Source: Zhengella mangrovi (GTDB taxonomy: Bacteria; Pseudomonadota; Alphaproteobacteria; Rhizobiales; Rhizobiaceae). Taken from it: DNA of 64,000 bases. The position numbers were made by a program, and so were the translations under genes. The notes beneath the pieces were generated by a model. That model did not search any database. It saw only the letters and a list, made by a program, of their open reading frames with translations, and had not been told where the DNA came from. Location: contig NZ_PDVP01000005.1 of the NCBI RefSeq assembly GCF_002727065.1, forward strand, positions 62,001 to 126,000, in the 5' to 3' direction. Within the stretch, counting starts at the first letter, position 1. The number at the start of each line of letters is the position of its first letter. Below are positions 9,844 to 17,965 of this stretch, piece after piece.

Positions 9844-11406
9844 ATGACACAGACAGCGCACCCCGACACCATTCTCATCATCGACTTCGGCTCCCAGGTC
9901 ACGCAGCTGATTGCCCGGCGCGTGCGCGAGGCCGGCGTCTACTGCGAAATCGTGCCCTTCCAGTCGGCCGAGGCCGGCTTCGAGCGGCTGAAGCCGAAGG
10001 CGGTCATCCTCTCCGGCGGCCCGGCGTCCACCACCGAGACGGGAAGCCCGCGCGCCCCGCAGATCGTCTTCGAGTCCGGCCTGCCGGTACTCGGCATCTG
10101 TTACGGTCAGCAGACCATGTGCGAGCAGCTCGGCGGCAAGGTGGAAGGCGGCCACCACCGCGAGTTCGGCCGCGCCTACCTGGAAGTCCAGAAGCCCTGC
10201 GCGCTGTACGAGGGCGTCTGGGACCTCGGGTCCCGCCATCAGGTCTGGATGAGCCACGGCGACCGGGTGACGGCGCTTCCCGAAGGCTTCGAGGTGGTGG
10301 CGACATCGCCCAATGCGCCCTTTGCGGCCATCGCCGATGAGGCGCGCCGCTACTACGCGGTGCAGTTCCACCCGGAAGTGGTGCACACGCCGGACGGGGC
10401 GAAGCTGCTGTCGAATTTCGTTCACAAGGTTGCCGGTCTGAAAGGCGACTGGTCGATGGCGGCCTACAAGGACCAGGCCATCGCCGCCATCCGCGACCAG
10501 GTGGGCGGCGGCCGGGTGATCTGCGGGCTTTCCGGTGGCGTTGACTCCTCCGTCGCCGCGCTCCTCATCCACGAGGCGATCGGCGATCAGCTCACCTGCA
10601 TCCTCGTCGACCATGGCCTGATGCGCAAGAACGAGGCGGCCGAAGTGGTGGCCATGTTCAAGGAGCACTACAACATCCCGCTCGTCCACGTGGATGCCTC
10701 CGAGACCTTCATTTCCGAGCTGGAAGGCGAAGCCGATCCGGAGAAGAAGCGCAAGACGATCGGCCGGCTCTTCATCGACGTGTTCGAGGCCGAGGCGAAG
10801 AAGCTCGGCGGTGCCGACTTCCTGGCCCAGGGTACGCTCTACCCGGACGTGATCGAGAGCGTGTCGTTCACCGGCGGCCCGTCGGTGACGATCAAGAGCC
10901 ATCACAACGTCGGCGGCCTGCCGGAACGCATGAACATGAAACTGGTCGAGCCGCTGCGCGAACTCTTCAAGGACGAGGTACGCAAGCTCGGACATGAACT
11001 GGGCCTGCCGGACAGCTTCATCGGCCGCCATCCCTTTCCGGGGCCGGGCCTGGCCATCCGCTGCCCCGGCGGCGTGACGCGCGAGAAGTTGCGCATCCTG
11101 CAGGAGGCCGATGCGATCTATCTCGACGAGATCCGCAAGGCCGGCCTCTACGATGCCATCTGGCAGGCCTTCGCCGTTCTGCTCCCGGTGCAGACCGTGG
11201 GTGTCATGGGCGATGGCCGCACCTATGAATTCGTCTGTGCGCTGCGCGCCGTGACATCGGTCGACGGGATGACCGCGGATTTCTATCACTACGACATGGA
11301 ATTCCTCGGCCGCGCGGCCACCCGCATCATCAACGAGGTTCGCGGCATCAACCGCGTCGTCTACGACGTGACCTCCAAGCCCCCCGGCACGATTGAGTGG
11401 GAGTGA
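9844..11406 (+). CDS. guaA: GMP synthase (glutamine-hydrolysing)
   Basis: Aminates XMP to GMP with ATP and glutamine. The 520-residue protein has all three domains: a class I glutamine amidotransferase with the nucleophile Cys in [16 protein letters not shown] and the His/Glu pair in [10 protein letters not shown]; the ATP-pyrophosphatase P-loop [15 protein letters not shown] near residue 225; and the C-terminal dimerisation domain ending KPPGTIEWE, the family-typical tail. The start follows a 240-base gap after the nucleosidase gene. guaB, the preceding step, is at 3029 and separately transcribed. The 3' flank carries a tandem repeat rather than a clear terminator. Confidence 0.97.
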   Translation: MTQTAHPDTILIIDFGSQVTQLIARRVREAGVYCEIVPFQSAEAGFERLKPKAVILSGGPASTTETGSPRAPQIVFESGLPVLGICYGQQTMCEQLGGKVEGGHHREFGRAYLEVQKPCALYEGVWDLGSRHQVWMSHGDRVTALPEGFEVVATSPNAPFAAIADEARRYYAVQFHPEVVHTPDGAKLLSNFVHKVAGLKGDWSMAAYKDQAIAAIRDQVGGGRVICGLSGGVDSSVAALLIHEAIGDQLTCILVDHGLMRKNEAAEVVAMFKEHYNIPLVHVDASETFISELEGEADPEKKRKTIGRLFIDVFEAEAKKLGGADFLAQGTLYPDVIESVSFTGGPSVTIKSHHNVGGLPERMNMKLVEPLRELFKDEVRKLGHELGLPDSFIGRHPFPGPGLAIRCPGGVTREKLRILQEADAIYLDEIRKAGLYDAIWQAFAVLLPVQTVGVMGDGRTYEFVCALRAVTSVDGMTADFYHYDMEFLGRAATRIINEVRGINRVVYDVTSKPPGTIEWE

Positions 11407-11415
11407 GGAGCGTTC

Positions 11416-11595
11416 GGCGCGAAGCGGCGATCAATCGTGAACGATTTCACGATTGAAGCGACGAACGCGCGGAGCCATAGCGGAGCGCAGCGGGGGGCGG
11501 CGCGAAGCGGCGATCAATCGTGAACGATTTCACGATTGAAGCGACGAACGCGCGGAGCCATAGCGGAGCGCAGCGGGCGGTTCGGCGCGAAGCGA
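11416..11595. repeat. Tandem 83-base repeat with internal inverted repeat
   Basis: Two nearly identical 83-base units lie head to tail (11416-11498 and 11499-11581), and a third starts (GGCGCGAAGCG, from 11584) but breaks off. Each unit contains a perfect 10-base inverted repeat, CAATCGTGAA/TTCACGATTG with a 4-base centre (11432-11455 and 11515-11538). The array fills the gap between the convergent genes guaA and the 2-hydroxyacid dehydrogenase. The symmetry would let the RNA of either strand form a hairpin, so it could serve as a bidirectional transcript end. No T run follows. Confidence 0.85.
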
Positions 11596-11627
11596 CGTAA
11601 AATTCGGCCCGCCGGCCCCGGCAGACC

Positions 11628-12554
11628 TCAGCCCCGATCGCCCAGGTGCGCCATCACCCGCTCCGCGATCAGCGAGGATACGCGGACATTCGATTCTTCC
11701 GTGACGCCGGCGATGTGCGGTGTCAGCACGAGGTTGGGGAGCCCGGCGAAGCTCTTGGCGGCTTCCGTGGTGAGCGGCTCGGTCTCGAAGACGTCGAGCG
11801 CCCCCCCGCCGATCCGCCCGTGCCTCAAGGCGTCGGCCAGCGCGGCCTCGTCCACCACGCCGCCCCGCGCTGCATTGACCAGGATGGCGTCCTTGCGCAT
11901 GCGGCCGAGCGCCGCCGCGTCGATCAGGTGCCGCGTCTGGCTTGTCAGCGGAACATGCAGGCTGATGACATCGCTTTGCGCCAGCAGGTCATCGAGCGGC
12001 AGGAGCCGCGTGCCGCCAAGGCCGGGATCACCGGCGGACACGAAGGGGTCGTGGGCAACGATCTCCATGCCGAGTGACCGGGCAAGGCGGGCCGTGTCAC
12101 GGGCAATGGCGCCATGACCGACAAGGCCGAGCGTCTTTCCAGCCACCTCGCGGCCCGCGCAGTCCTGGCGCGGCCATTGCCCCGCCAGCATGGCGGCATT
12201 GGAGAACCAGGCACGACGCAGCAGCGTCATGGCCGCCGTGATGACGTATTCCGCCACGCTCAGGTTGTTGGCGCCGGTCGCCGGGTAGACGGCGATCCCG
12301 CGGCGTTCGCAGGCCGCCATGTCGATGTTGTCGAGCCCGACGCCCAGCCGGCCGACGCAGGCGAGGTCGGGCGCCGCCGCCAGCAGCGCGTCGGTCACCT
12401 GCGTCCGGTTGCGCACGATCAGGGCCTTCACGCCCGCCATCAGGCCCGGGATGTCGCCCTGCCGGTCGGCCAGGCCCGGGTCGTAGACGGTCTCGTGCCG
12501 CGCCCGCAGCATTGCCACCGCCGCCTCGTCCATGAATTCGGTGATCAGGATCAT
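11628..12554 (-). CDS. D-2-hydroxyacid dehydrogenase family, candidate (S)-sulfolactate dehydrogenase (SlcC-like)
   Basis: A 308-residue NAD-dependent 2-hydroxyacid dehydrogenase. The nucleotide-binding motif is LGLVGHGAIARDTARLA (about 142-158), and the catalytic triad is present: Arg in NAARGGVVDEAAL, Glu in DVFETEPL, and His in LTPHIAGVTEESN. The N-terminus MILITEFMDEAAV resembles what I recall of SlcC, which oxidises (S)-sulfolactate to 3-sulfopyruvate. It is last in a tight minus-strand operon, overlapping the epimerase gene by 4 bases. Context supports the SlcC role: with a ComC-like partner at 34738 it could invert (S)- to (R)-sulfolactate for SuyAB. A generic phosphoglycerate-type or glyoxylate reductase remains possible. 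Confidence 0.8.
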   Translation of the reverse strand: MILITEFMDEAAVAMLRARHETVYDPGLADRQGDIPGLMAGVKALIVRNRTQVTDALLAAAPDLACVGRLGVGLDNIDMAACERRGIAVYPATGANNLSVAEYVITAAMTLLRRAWFSNAAMLAGQWPRQDCAGREVAGKTLGLVGHGAIARDTARLARSLGMEIVAHDPFVSAGDPGLGGTRLLPLDDLLAQSDVISLHVPLTSQTRHLIDAAALGRMRKDAILVNAARGGVVDEAALADALRHGRIGGGALDVFETEPLTTEAAKSFAGLPNLVLTPHIAGVTEESNVRVSSLIAERVMAHLGDRG

Positions 12555-13567
12555 GCCCCGTGCTCCTTGCGGAAAACGAATTGCGTATGCTGGCGATAGG
12601 TCTCTCCCGGGCGCAGCACCGCCTGCGGGAAGGCCGGATGGTTGATGGCATCCGGCCAGACCTGCGGTTCCAGCGCCATGCCGGCGTGGGCGCCCATGCG
12701 GCGGCCGTCGAGCCCCGGTACGGGCACGTCGAGCGGCCCGCCGTCGTAGACCTGCAGGCCGGGTTCGGTCGTCAGGATGTCCATCGAGATGCCGGAGGCC
12801 GGGGCGCTGAGCGTCGCCACCCGGGTGAGTTCCCGGCGCCGGTCGGACAGGCAGAAATTGTGGTCGATCGACCGGGCCGCGCAGACCTCGCGCAGGCGCC
12901 GCGGCCGGCGGAGATCGAAGGCGTCGCCCTCCACCGGCGTGACCTCGCCGGTCGGGATCAGTTCGCCGTCGACCGGCAGGTAGTGGTCCGCCGCGACCTG
13001 CAGGTCATGGTCCAGGATCGTGTCGGAGCCGTCGAGGTTGAAATAGCTGTGGTGGGCGAGGTTGCACAGCGTCGGTGCGTCGCTTTGCGCCTCCAGCCGG
13101 ATGTCGAGCACGCCGTCGCCCGGCAGAGACAGGACCTGCCGGATGGTCATCGCGCCGGGATAGCCCATCTCGCCATCGGCCAGCGCGATCGACAGCGTCA
13201 CCCGGTCCGCCTGCGCGTCCTCCAGTGTCCAGACACGCTTGCCGATATTGCCGCTGCCGCCATGAAGGTGATGCTTGCCAAGGAAGTTGCAGTCGAGCTG
13301 GTAGTCCCGCCCGTCCAGCGCGAAGCGCCCGTCGCGGATACGGTTGGCGCAACGTCCGGCGGTCGCGCCGAAGAAGCGTGAATGGGCCAGGTAGTCTGCA
13401 AGCGTCTCGAACCCCAGAACCAGCGGTGGCTGGTGGCCGGCAAGCCGCAGGTCCTGCAGCACGGCGCCGTAGGTCAGGACGGTTGCGGCCAGCCCGCCGC
13501 CGGCGATGCGTACCGCCTCCACGACGCTGCCATCGGCCAGGGTGCCGAAGCGGTGATAGTTGCTCAT
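12551..13567 (-). CDS. Aldose 1-epimerase (GalM family), candidate sulfoquinovose mutarotase (YihR-like)
   Basis: A 338-residue mutarotase that interconverts sugar anomers. Active-site signatures are present: HHLHGGSGNIGKRVW (family GGxxGfdkrvW region), the catalytic His in NLAHHSYFNLDG, and the catalytic Glu in GMALEPQVWPDAINHPAFP. The start at 13567 overlaps the stop of the upstream Gfo/Idh/MocA gene (ATGA), showing translational coupling. In E. coli the sulfoquinovose operon includes the mutarotase YihR of this family; here it sits beside a YihV-like kinase and YihT-like aldolase. The fold is certain; specificity for sulfoquinovose rather than a neutral sugar is an inference. Confidence 0.9.
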   Translation of the reverse strand: MSNYHRFGTLADGSVVEAVRIAGGGLAATVLTYGAVLQDLRLAGHQPPLVLGFETLADYLAHSRFFGATAGRCANRIRDGRFALDGRDYQLDCNFLGKHHLHGGSGNIGKRVWTLEDAQADRVTLSIALADGEMGYPGAMTIRQVLSLPGDGVLDIRLEAQSDAPTLCNLAHHSYFNLDGSDTILDHDLQVAADHYLPVDGELIPTGEVTPVEGDAFDLRRPRRLREVCAARSIDHNFCLSDRRRELTRVATLSAPASGISMDILTTEPGLQVYDGGPLDVPVPGLDGRRMGAHAGMALEPQVWPDAINHPAFPQAVLRPGETYRQHTQFVFRKEHGA

Positions 13568-14661
13568 GGCTGGAAACTCCGCAGGTCGACGGCCTGTCCG
13601 CTTCGCGCCGACTGCTCCGCCGCCGCGCCGACGAGAACCGACCAAAGCCCGTCCTCAGCCGTGACTTCCGGCTGTCCCTGCCCGGTGCGGACGAGGTCGA
13701 GAAAACGCTGGTGCTGGTAGAAAGTCGATCCGTGGTGGTCGCCGGCGCCGAGGATGGTCTCGTCGACCTCGATATCCTCCGCGGTTTCCACCTTGCTCGC
13801 CCGGTCCGACAGCACGATGCGCGATTTCCGCTCCCGGCCGTCCGGCGCGAAGCGGGCAGGGCCGGGCACGCAGGCGTCGATGCGCGCCTTCGGACCGGTG
13901 ACCGAGACCACTTCCTGCCAGTAGGAGCCCTCGGCGAACATGCACAGGTCGAGCATGCCGCGTGCGCCGTTCTCGAAATCGACCACCACGAACGCGTTGT
14001 CGATGATGTCGGGCACGGCCCCGCCATAGCGTTCGTCGCGGTGGTTCACGTCCATGGCGCCGGAAGCGTAGACCCGGACCGGATCGCTCTTCAGTACCAG
14101 CCGCATCAGATCCCAGAAATGGCAGCATTTCTCGACCAGCGTTCCGCCCGTCCGGCTGGAGAAGCGGTTCCAGTCGCCAACCTTGACGAGGAAGGGAAAG
14201 CGGTGCTCGCGGATCGCCATCATCACCGGCTGTCCGGCGGTGCCGCCCTCCACTTCCCGGAGCAGACGCTGCATCGGCGGCATGTAGCGGTATTCCATGG
14301 CGACCCAGAGCGGCGCGCTTCGTCCGGCCTGACGGCTGACGATGTCGCGGCAATCCGCTACCGTGGTGCACATCGGCTTCTCGCAAAGTACCGGCTTGTT
14401 GGACGGCAGCACGTCGAGCAGCGCCGCGTGATGCGCGTCGTTCGGCGAGCAGATGACATAGGCGTCGCAGATGTCGGCCGTGATGAGGTCGCGATAGTCC
14501 TCGAAGACCCGGGCCGTCCCCCCCTGGGTGGCGAGCGACGACGCCCGCATGCCGGCATCCGGGTCGGCGATGCCGCTGACCGTGGCGCCGTCGAGAAGCG
14601 CCAGGTTGCGCAGGTGCTCCTGCCCCATCATGCCCGCACCGATGAAACCGTAACGCACCAT
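13564..14661 (-). CDS. Gfo/Idh/MocA-family NAD-binding protein, candidate NAD-dependent sulfoquinovosidase (GH188-like)
   Basis: A 365-residue protein with an N-terminal Rossmann domain (YGFIGAGMMGQEHLRNLALL) and the family's conserved CEKPMCTTVADC motif carrying the Lys that contacts sugar and NAD near residue 95. The C-terminal half is the beta-sheet substrate domain (AMEYRYMPPMQRLL; GGTLVEKCCHFWDLMRL with the usual His). Family members oxidise sugars or polyols, and one branch (GH188) uses transient NAD-dependent oxidation at C3 to cut sulfoquinovose glycosides in clusters lacking the classical GH31 enzyme. No GH31 gene is in this window, and the gene sits between isomerase and mutarotase genes, so a sulfoquinovosidase role is plausible. 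A sugar dehydrogenase is the alternative. Confidence 0.85.
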   Translation of the reverse strand: MVRYGFIGAGMMGQEHLRNLALLDGATVSGIADPDAGMRASSLATQGGTARVFEDYRDLITADICDAYVICSPNDAHHAALLDVLPSNKPVLCEKPMCTTVADCRDIVSRQAGRSAPLWVAMEYRYMPPMQRLLREVEGGTAGQPVMMAIREHRFPFLVKVGDWNRFSSRTGGTLVEKCCHFWDLMRLVLKSDPVRVYASGAMDVNHRDERYGGAVPDIIDNAFVVVDFENGARGMLDLCMFAEGSYWQEVVSVTGPKARIDACVPGPARFAPDGRERKSRIVLSDRASKVETAEDIEVDETILGAGDHHGSTFYQHQRFLDLVRTGQGQPEVTAEDGLWSVLVGAAAEQSARSGQAVDLRSFQP

Positions 14662-14663
14662 GG

Positions 14664-16046
14664 TCAGATCTCCAGGACCGGGATAGCAAGCGCCGCCGCG
14701 ACGCTCTTCAGCGCGGCGCGATGGTCGCCATAGGCCAGCGCCATGTGGTGTTCAAGGCCCGAAGCGATGATCGCGCCGAGCGCCGCGCTCGCGCCGCTGT
14801 CGAAGCGCAGCGTGCCCGAGGTGCCGGTGAAGGCCATCGGCCGCTCCAGCATCTCCGCGCCCGCCAGGATCATCTGCGTCCGCCCGAAGGCCTGCGAGAC
14901 GCGCGCCAGTGTCACCCGCCCGGGCTTGAGCGCGAACTGGTAGAGCAGCGGCATCTTGCGGTTGGTGTGGATCGTCGCCTCGGCGCGCGCTCCCTCGGCC
15001 AGCATCGAGATCGGTGCCTGCCCGCAGTGCCAGACAACGGCGCTGTCGTCGGCCGTGTCGACGTCGACGAGATCGGTCAGGAAGACCGGCGCATCGGCCG
15101 CCTCCTGCAGGATCATCTGCGTCAGTGCGCCATAGACATCCGCTTCGCAGGCGCATGGCAGCCGTGCCTCGCCCATCATCGACACGGGCCCGCAGACCGC
15201 ACCGCCATATTCGGTGAACGTCTCCGGCCAGCAACGGATGGCAAAGGCGTCGTACCGGCCGGCCTCGCCGATCTCGGACAGCGCGGCCTTGAGCCGCAGC
15301 GACCGGTCCAGCTCCGCCTGGTCCACCGTGTCGAGGCCGTCGAGCTGGTCGTCCGCGACAGCCCGGATGGCGCTGACCCCGTCGGCCGGAACGCCGCGTG
15401 CCGTGTCGAACAGGCGCTCCAGGCCGATCTCGTCCACGGTCACCCCGGCCAGCGCGGCCAGCTTGTCCGGCGCATAGGCACAGGTGTCGAAACCGTCCGG
15501 GTGCTGCCCGATCCGCCCGATGCGGCGTCCGCGCACGGCTTCCGCAATGGTCCGGCCCGGCTCGGACGGCGCGGGTACCGTCGCCCCGGACAGGTGCCCG
15601 GACGGCCTGCCGCCATCGATGAGGGCCGCAATATCGTCCTCCGCCACCGTCTCCGGGTCCGCGTAGAGCCAGCCGAAGGCGCGTCCGTTGAGACCCAGCG
15701 CGTGGCTGGCCAGGTTCAGCCCGCAAAAGGCGTTGAGCCGCAGCCTGCCGCCCAGCCTTGGTTCGGGAACGGCCCAGATGGCGAGGGGGACGTCGAGCGC
15801 CCGTGCTGCCTCCACGGTCATCGAGGCGTCGGTGAAGGTCACCTGCAGGATGAGCAGGCTCGAGATGCCGGCCGCGCGGAGCTCCGCGATGGCTTCCCGT
15901 GTCTGCCCGGCATCGAACAGCAGGTGGCGCGGGCCGGTGAAAGCCTGCCCCGTCGCGTCGAGGCGTGCCAGCATGGCGGCCAGTTTCTCATTGGCGAAGT
16001 CGACGTCGAACGTCGGACGGCCGAGCGGCAGAAGACCGATGGTCAC
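14664..16046 (-). CDS. L-fucose/L-arabinose isomerase-like protein, candidate sulfoquinovose isomerase
   Basis: A 460-residue protein with the domain order of FucI/AraA-type ketol isomerases: an N-terminal Rossmann-like half (GLLPLGRPTFDVDFANEKL; GISSLLILQVTFTDASM) and a C-terminal catalytic half with metal-ligand-like acids (AIRCWPETFTEYGGAVCGPVSMM; EADVYGALTQMI; FLTDLVDVD) and a late His (VVWHCGQAP). It lies 2 bases from the Gfo/Idh/MocA gene and 3 bases from the aldolase gene. Enzymes of this fold isomerise aldoses to ketoses, and a FucI-like enzyme is, as I recall, used in some sulfoglycolysis pathways in place of YihS. In this operon it is the only candidate to supply the ketose for the kinase. 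Exact substrate is inferred. Confidence 0.75.
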   Translation of the reverse strand: MTIGLLPLGRPTFDVDFANEKLAAMLARLDATGQAFTGPRHLLFDAGQTREAIAELRAAGISSLLILQVTFTDASMTVEAARALDVPLAIWAVPEPRLGGRLRLNAFCGLNLASHALGLNGRAFGWLYADPETVAEDDIAALIDGGRPSGHLSGATVPAPSEPGRTIAEAVRGRRIGRIGQHPDGFDTCAYAPDKLAALAGVTVDEIGLERLFDTARGVPADGVSAIRAVADDQLDGLDTVDQAELDRSLRLKAALSEIGEAGRYDAFAIRCWPETFTEYGGAVCGPVSMMGEARLPCACEADVYGALTQMILQEAADAPVFLTDLVDVDTADDSAVVWHCGQAPISMLAEGARAEATIHTNRKMPLLYQFALKPGRVTLARVSQAFGRTQMILAGAEMLERPMAFTGTSGTLRFDSGASAALGAIIASGLEHHMALAYGDHRAALKSVAAALAIPVLEI

Positions 16047-16049
16047 GGC

Positions 16050-17081
16050 TCAGGCCCCCATCGGTTCGTACTGGTGCCGGAACGAGGCGTCGTCCGGCGC
16101 AAACTGTGCGCCTGACGGACCGTAGCAGGGGTGGCTGCGCCAGTCGCGCGCCGAAGCATCGGCGAGGGCGGAGATCTCCTTCATGTAGTCGACCGATCCG
16201 GTCTCCAGATCGGCGGTGATCGCGGCCCAGTCCGGGTAGTGGTTGAAGGCGTCGAGCCAGATGGCGCGCCCGGCCAGGAAGCCCGATGCCCCGGCCTTGA
16301 AGGCATGGGCCAGCACGTTGCGGAATTCCGCCTTGCCCGCGCCTGCCGACAGCATCACCCACGGCCGTCCGGCCAGCCGGCCCATCTCGTCGAACAGCGC
16401 CTGCACCTCGGCCGAACCGTCGGCCTCCGCCGCGTTCACCGGGCTTTCCAGCTTGAAGACGTCGATGCCGAAGTCCGGATGGGCGAAAGCCTCGACCGAA
16501 GCGAGCACGTGATCGGCCTTCTTGGACGCCATCTCGACGTATTCGGTCGTGTGATGGGTGTCCGACGGCAGGGGATAGACCAGCAGTTCGAACAGGAAGG
16601 GAATGTCGAAACGGGCGCAATCCTCGCCAATCCGCTTGACATAGTCCTTCTGCGCCTCGCAGACGTCCGGCGCGGCGTCGGGCCGGTACCAGGCCAGCAC
16701 CTTGACCGCGTCTCCGCCCATGCGCTTGATCTTGTCCACCGACCAGTCGTCGATGCTGGCCGAAAGCCGCCCGCCCGGCGTCTCGCGGAACAGCGAATCC
16801 TCCAGCGTCACGATCAGCCCCTTGTCAGGCGACAGGCAGTCGATCCCGTGCGGAACCGCATAATGCGGATCGAGCAGCATGGCCGTGCTGTCGGCCTGCA
16901 ACTTTTCCACCAGCAGCCGCTTGAAGCGGGCGACCTCGCCCCAGGGCGCCTCGTCGACACCCAGATGGGCGGCAATCGGCTGCTTGATGGGCGGGCGCTG
17001 GTCCACGGCGGTCATCTTGAAGAGGCCGTTGGCATCGGCCATGCGGCGCATGCCCCACAGCTTGCCGGGTGTCAGTTGCAT
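16050..17081 (-). CDS. Class I aldolase of the LacD/YihT family, candidate sulfofructose-1-phosphate aldolase
   Basis: A 343-residue class I aldolase of the tagatose-bisphosphate/YihT group (COG3684-type). Matches to YihT: VDQR near residue 26-29, the Schiff-base Lys210 in IDVFKLESPV (YihT has DLYKVEMPL at the same place), WVMLSAGAG, and GASGFLAGRAIW. It also has LLDPHYAVPHGID and GLIVTLED as in LacD. I start at 17081, where GAAGGAGAACC precedes the ATG; this overlaps the kinase gene by 10 bases. The expected reaction is cleavage of a ketose phosphate to DHAP plus an aldehyde; with the kinase upstream the aldehyde would be sulfolactaldehyde. Tagatose-1,6-bisphosphate cleavage is the main alternative. 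Confidence 0.85.
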   Translation of the reverse strand: MQLTPGKLWGMRRMADANGLFKMTAVDQRPPIKQPIAAHLGVDEAPWGEVARFKRLLVEKLQADSTAMLLDPHYAVPHGIDCLSPDKGLIVTLEDSLFRETPGGRLSASIDDWSVDKIKRMGGDAVKVLAWYRPDAAPDVCEAQKDYVKRIGEDCARFDIPFLFELLVYPLPSDTHHTTEYVEMASKKADHVLASVEAFAHPDFGIDVFKLESPVNAAEADGSAEVQALFDEMGRLAGRPWVMLSAGAGKAEFRNVLAHAFKAGASGFLAGRAIWLDAFNHYPDWAAITADLETGSVDYMKEISALADASARDWRSHPCYGPSGAQFAPDDASFRHQYEPMGA

Positions 17082-17965
17082 CGCTGGTTCTCCTTCAGGA
17101 AGGTCTCGGTTGCCGCGCGGTCCGGGCAACCCTTTCGTCCGCCGAAGGCAAGGCATTTGAGCGTTGCCGTGGCGTTGGCATGGATGATGGCCTGGTGCTC
17201 TTGGGCACCCTCAGCCAGCAGCAAGGCAAAGGCGCCGTGCCAGATGTCGCCGGCGCCGAGCGTGTCGACCGGCTGGATGGCGAAGGCCGGCACGTGGGCG
17301 AGCGTGTCCCCGTCGAGGTACAGCACGCCCCGGGCGCCATCGGTGACGCATACCCAGGCGTCCGTTTCGCCGCGGGCAAGCCGCAGCGCGTCGGCCGGCG
17401 CCGCGCCGGGCGCCAGGTCGGCCAGGCCCTGCATGGAAAAGGCGATGTGGCTTGCGTCGGCGAGGTTGTCCGGTGTCACCGGCGCCTCGGCATCCACGAT
17501 CCCCGGAATGCCGGCGGCCCTTGCCAGGCCGAGCACCTTGCGCGTCAGGGCCGGCCAGCGGTTGTCGGTCAGCACCGCCTGGGCATCCCGCGTATCGGTC
17601 AGCCAGTCGACCGATTCGGTCAGGCCGCGGCCACGGAAATTCATGATCTGGCGTTCGCCCGCGCCATCGACATAGATCGAGGAAAAGGACGACATGCCGC
17701 CCGGCGCCCGGCGGACGAGATGCGTGTCCACCCCTTCCGCTGCGAGGTCGGCCAGGATCAGGTCGCCGACCGGGTCGTCGCCGAGCCGGGCAGCCAGCAG
17801 CGCCTCGCCGCCCTGGCGGGCAATGGCCACGGCGGCATTGGCCGCGCAGCCGCCGCCCGCCACCCCGGCATCCCGGGCCCGGTACTTTTCCGCCCCGGTC
17901 GGCATCTCGTCGACCTGGAAGATGAAATCGGCAACGGCCATGCCGGCCACGAGAACCCGGCCCAT
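17072..17965 (-). CDS. PfkB-family sugar kinase, candidate 6-deoxy-6-sulfofructose kinase (YihV-like)
   Basis: A 297-residue ribokinase-family kinase with GGGCAANAAVAIARQGG near residue 37 and the C-terminal ATP/anion-hole motif VDTLGAGDIWHGAF. It aligns well with E. coli YihV from memory, including EKYRAR, ERQIMNF, VLTDNRW and LKCLAFGGRKGCPD. Lys27, Asn109 and Arg136 fall where I recall the sulfonate-binding Lys27, Asn109 and Arg138 of YihV. Its start overlaps the stop of the peroxidase gene (TGATG), so translation is coupled. It would phosphorylate the ketose from the isomerase to feed the aldolase. PfkB family is certain; sulfofructose specificity is likely but not proven. Confidence 0.88.
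   Translation of the reverse strand: MGRVLVAGMAVADFIFQVDEMPTGAEKYRARDAGVAGGGCAANAAVAIARQGGEALLAARLGDDPVGDLILADLAAEGVDTHLVRRAPGGMSSFSSIYVDGAGERQIMNFRGRGLTESVDWLTDTRDAQAVLTDNRWPALTRKVLGLARAAGIPGIVDAEAPVTPDNLADASHIAFSMQGLADLAPGAAPADALRLARGETDAWVCVTDGARGVLYLDGDTLAHVPAFAIQPVDTLGAGDIWHGAFALLLAEGAQEHQAIIHANATATLKCLAFGGRKGCPDRAATETFLKENQRCN

Noticed and set aside
14721-16115. A 464-codon plus-strand frame opposite the FucI-like isomerase
   Set aside because: Antisense to a gene with recognisable isomerase motifs and tight operon spacing; its translation has no family features.
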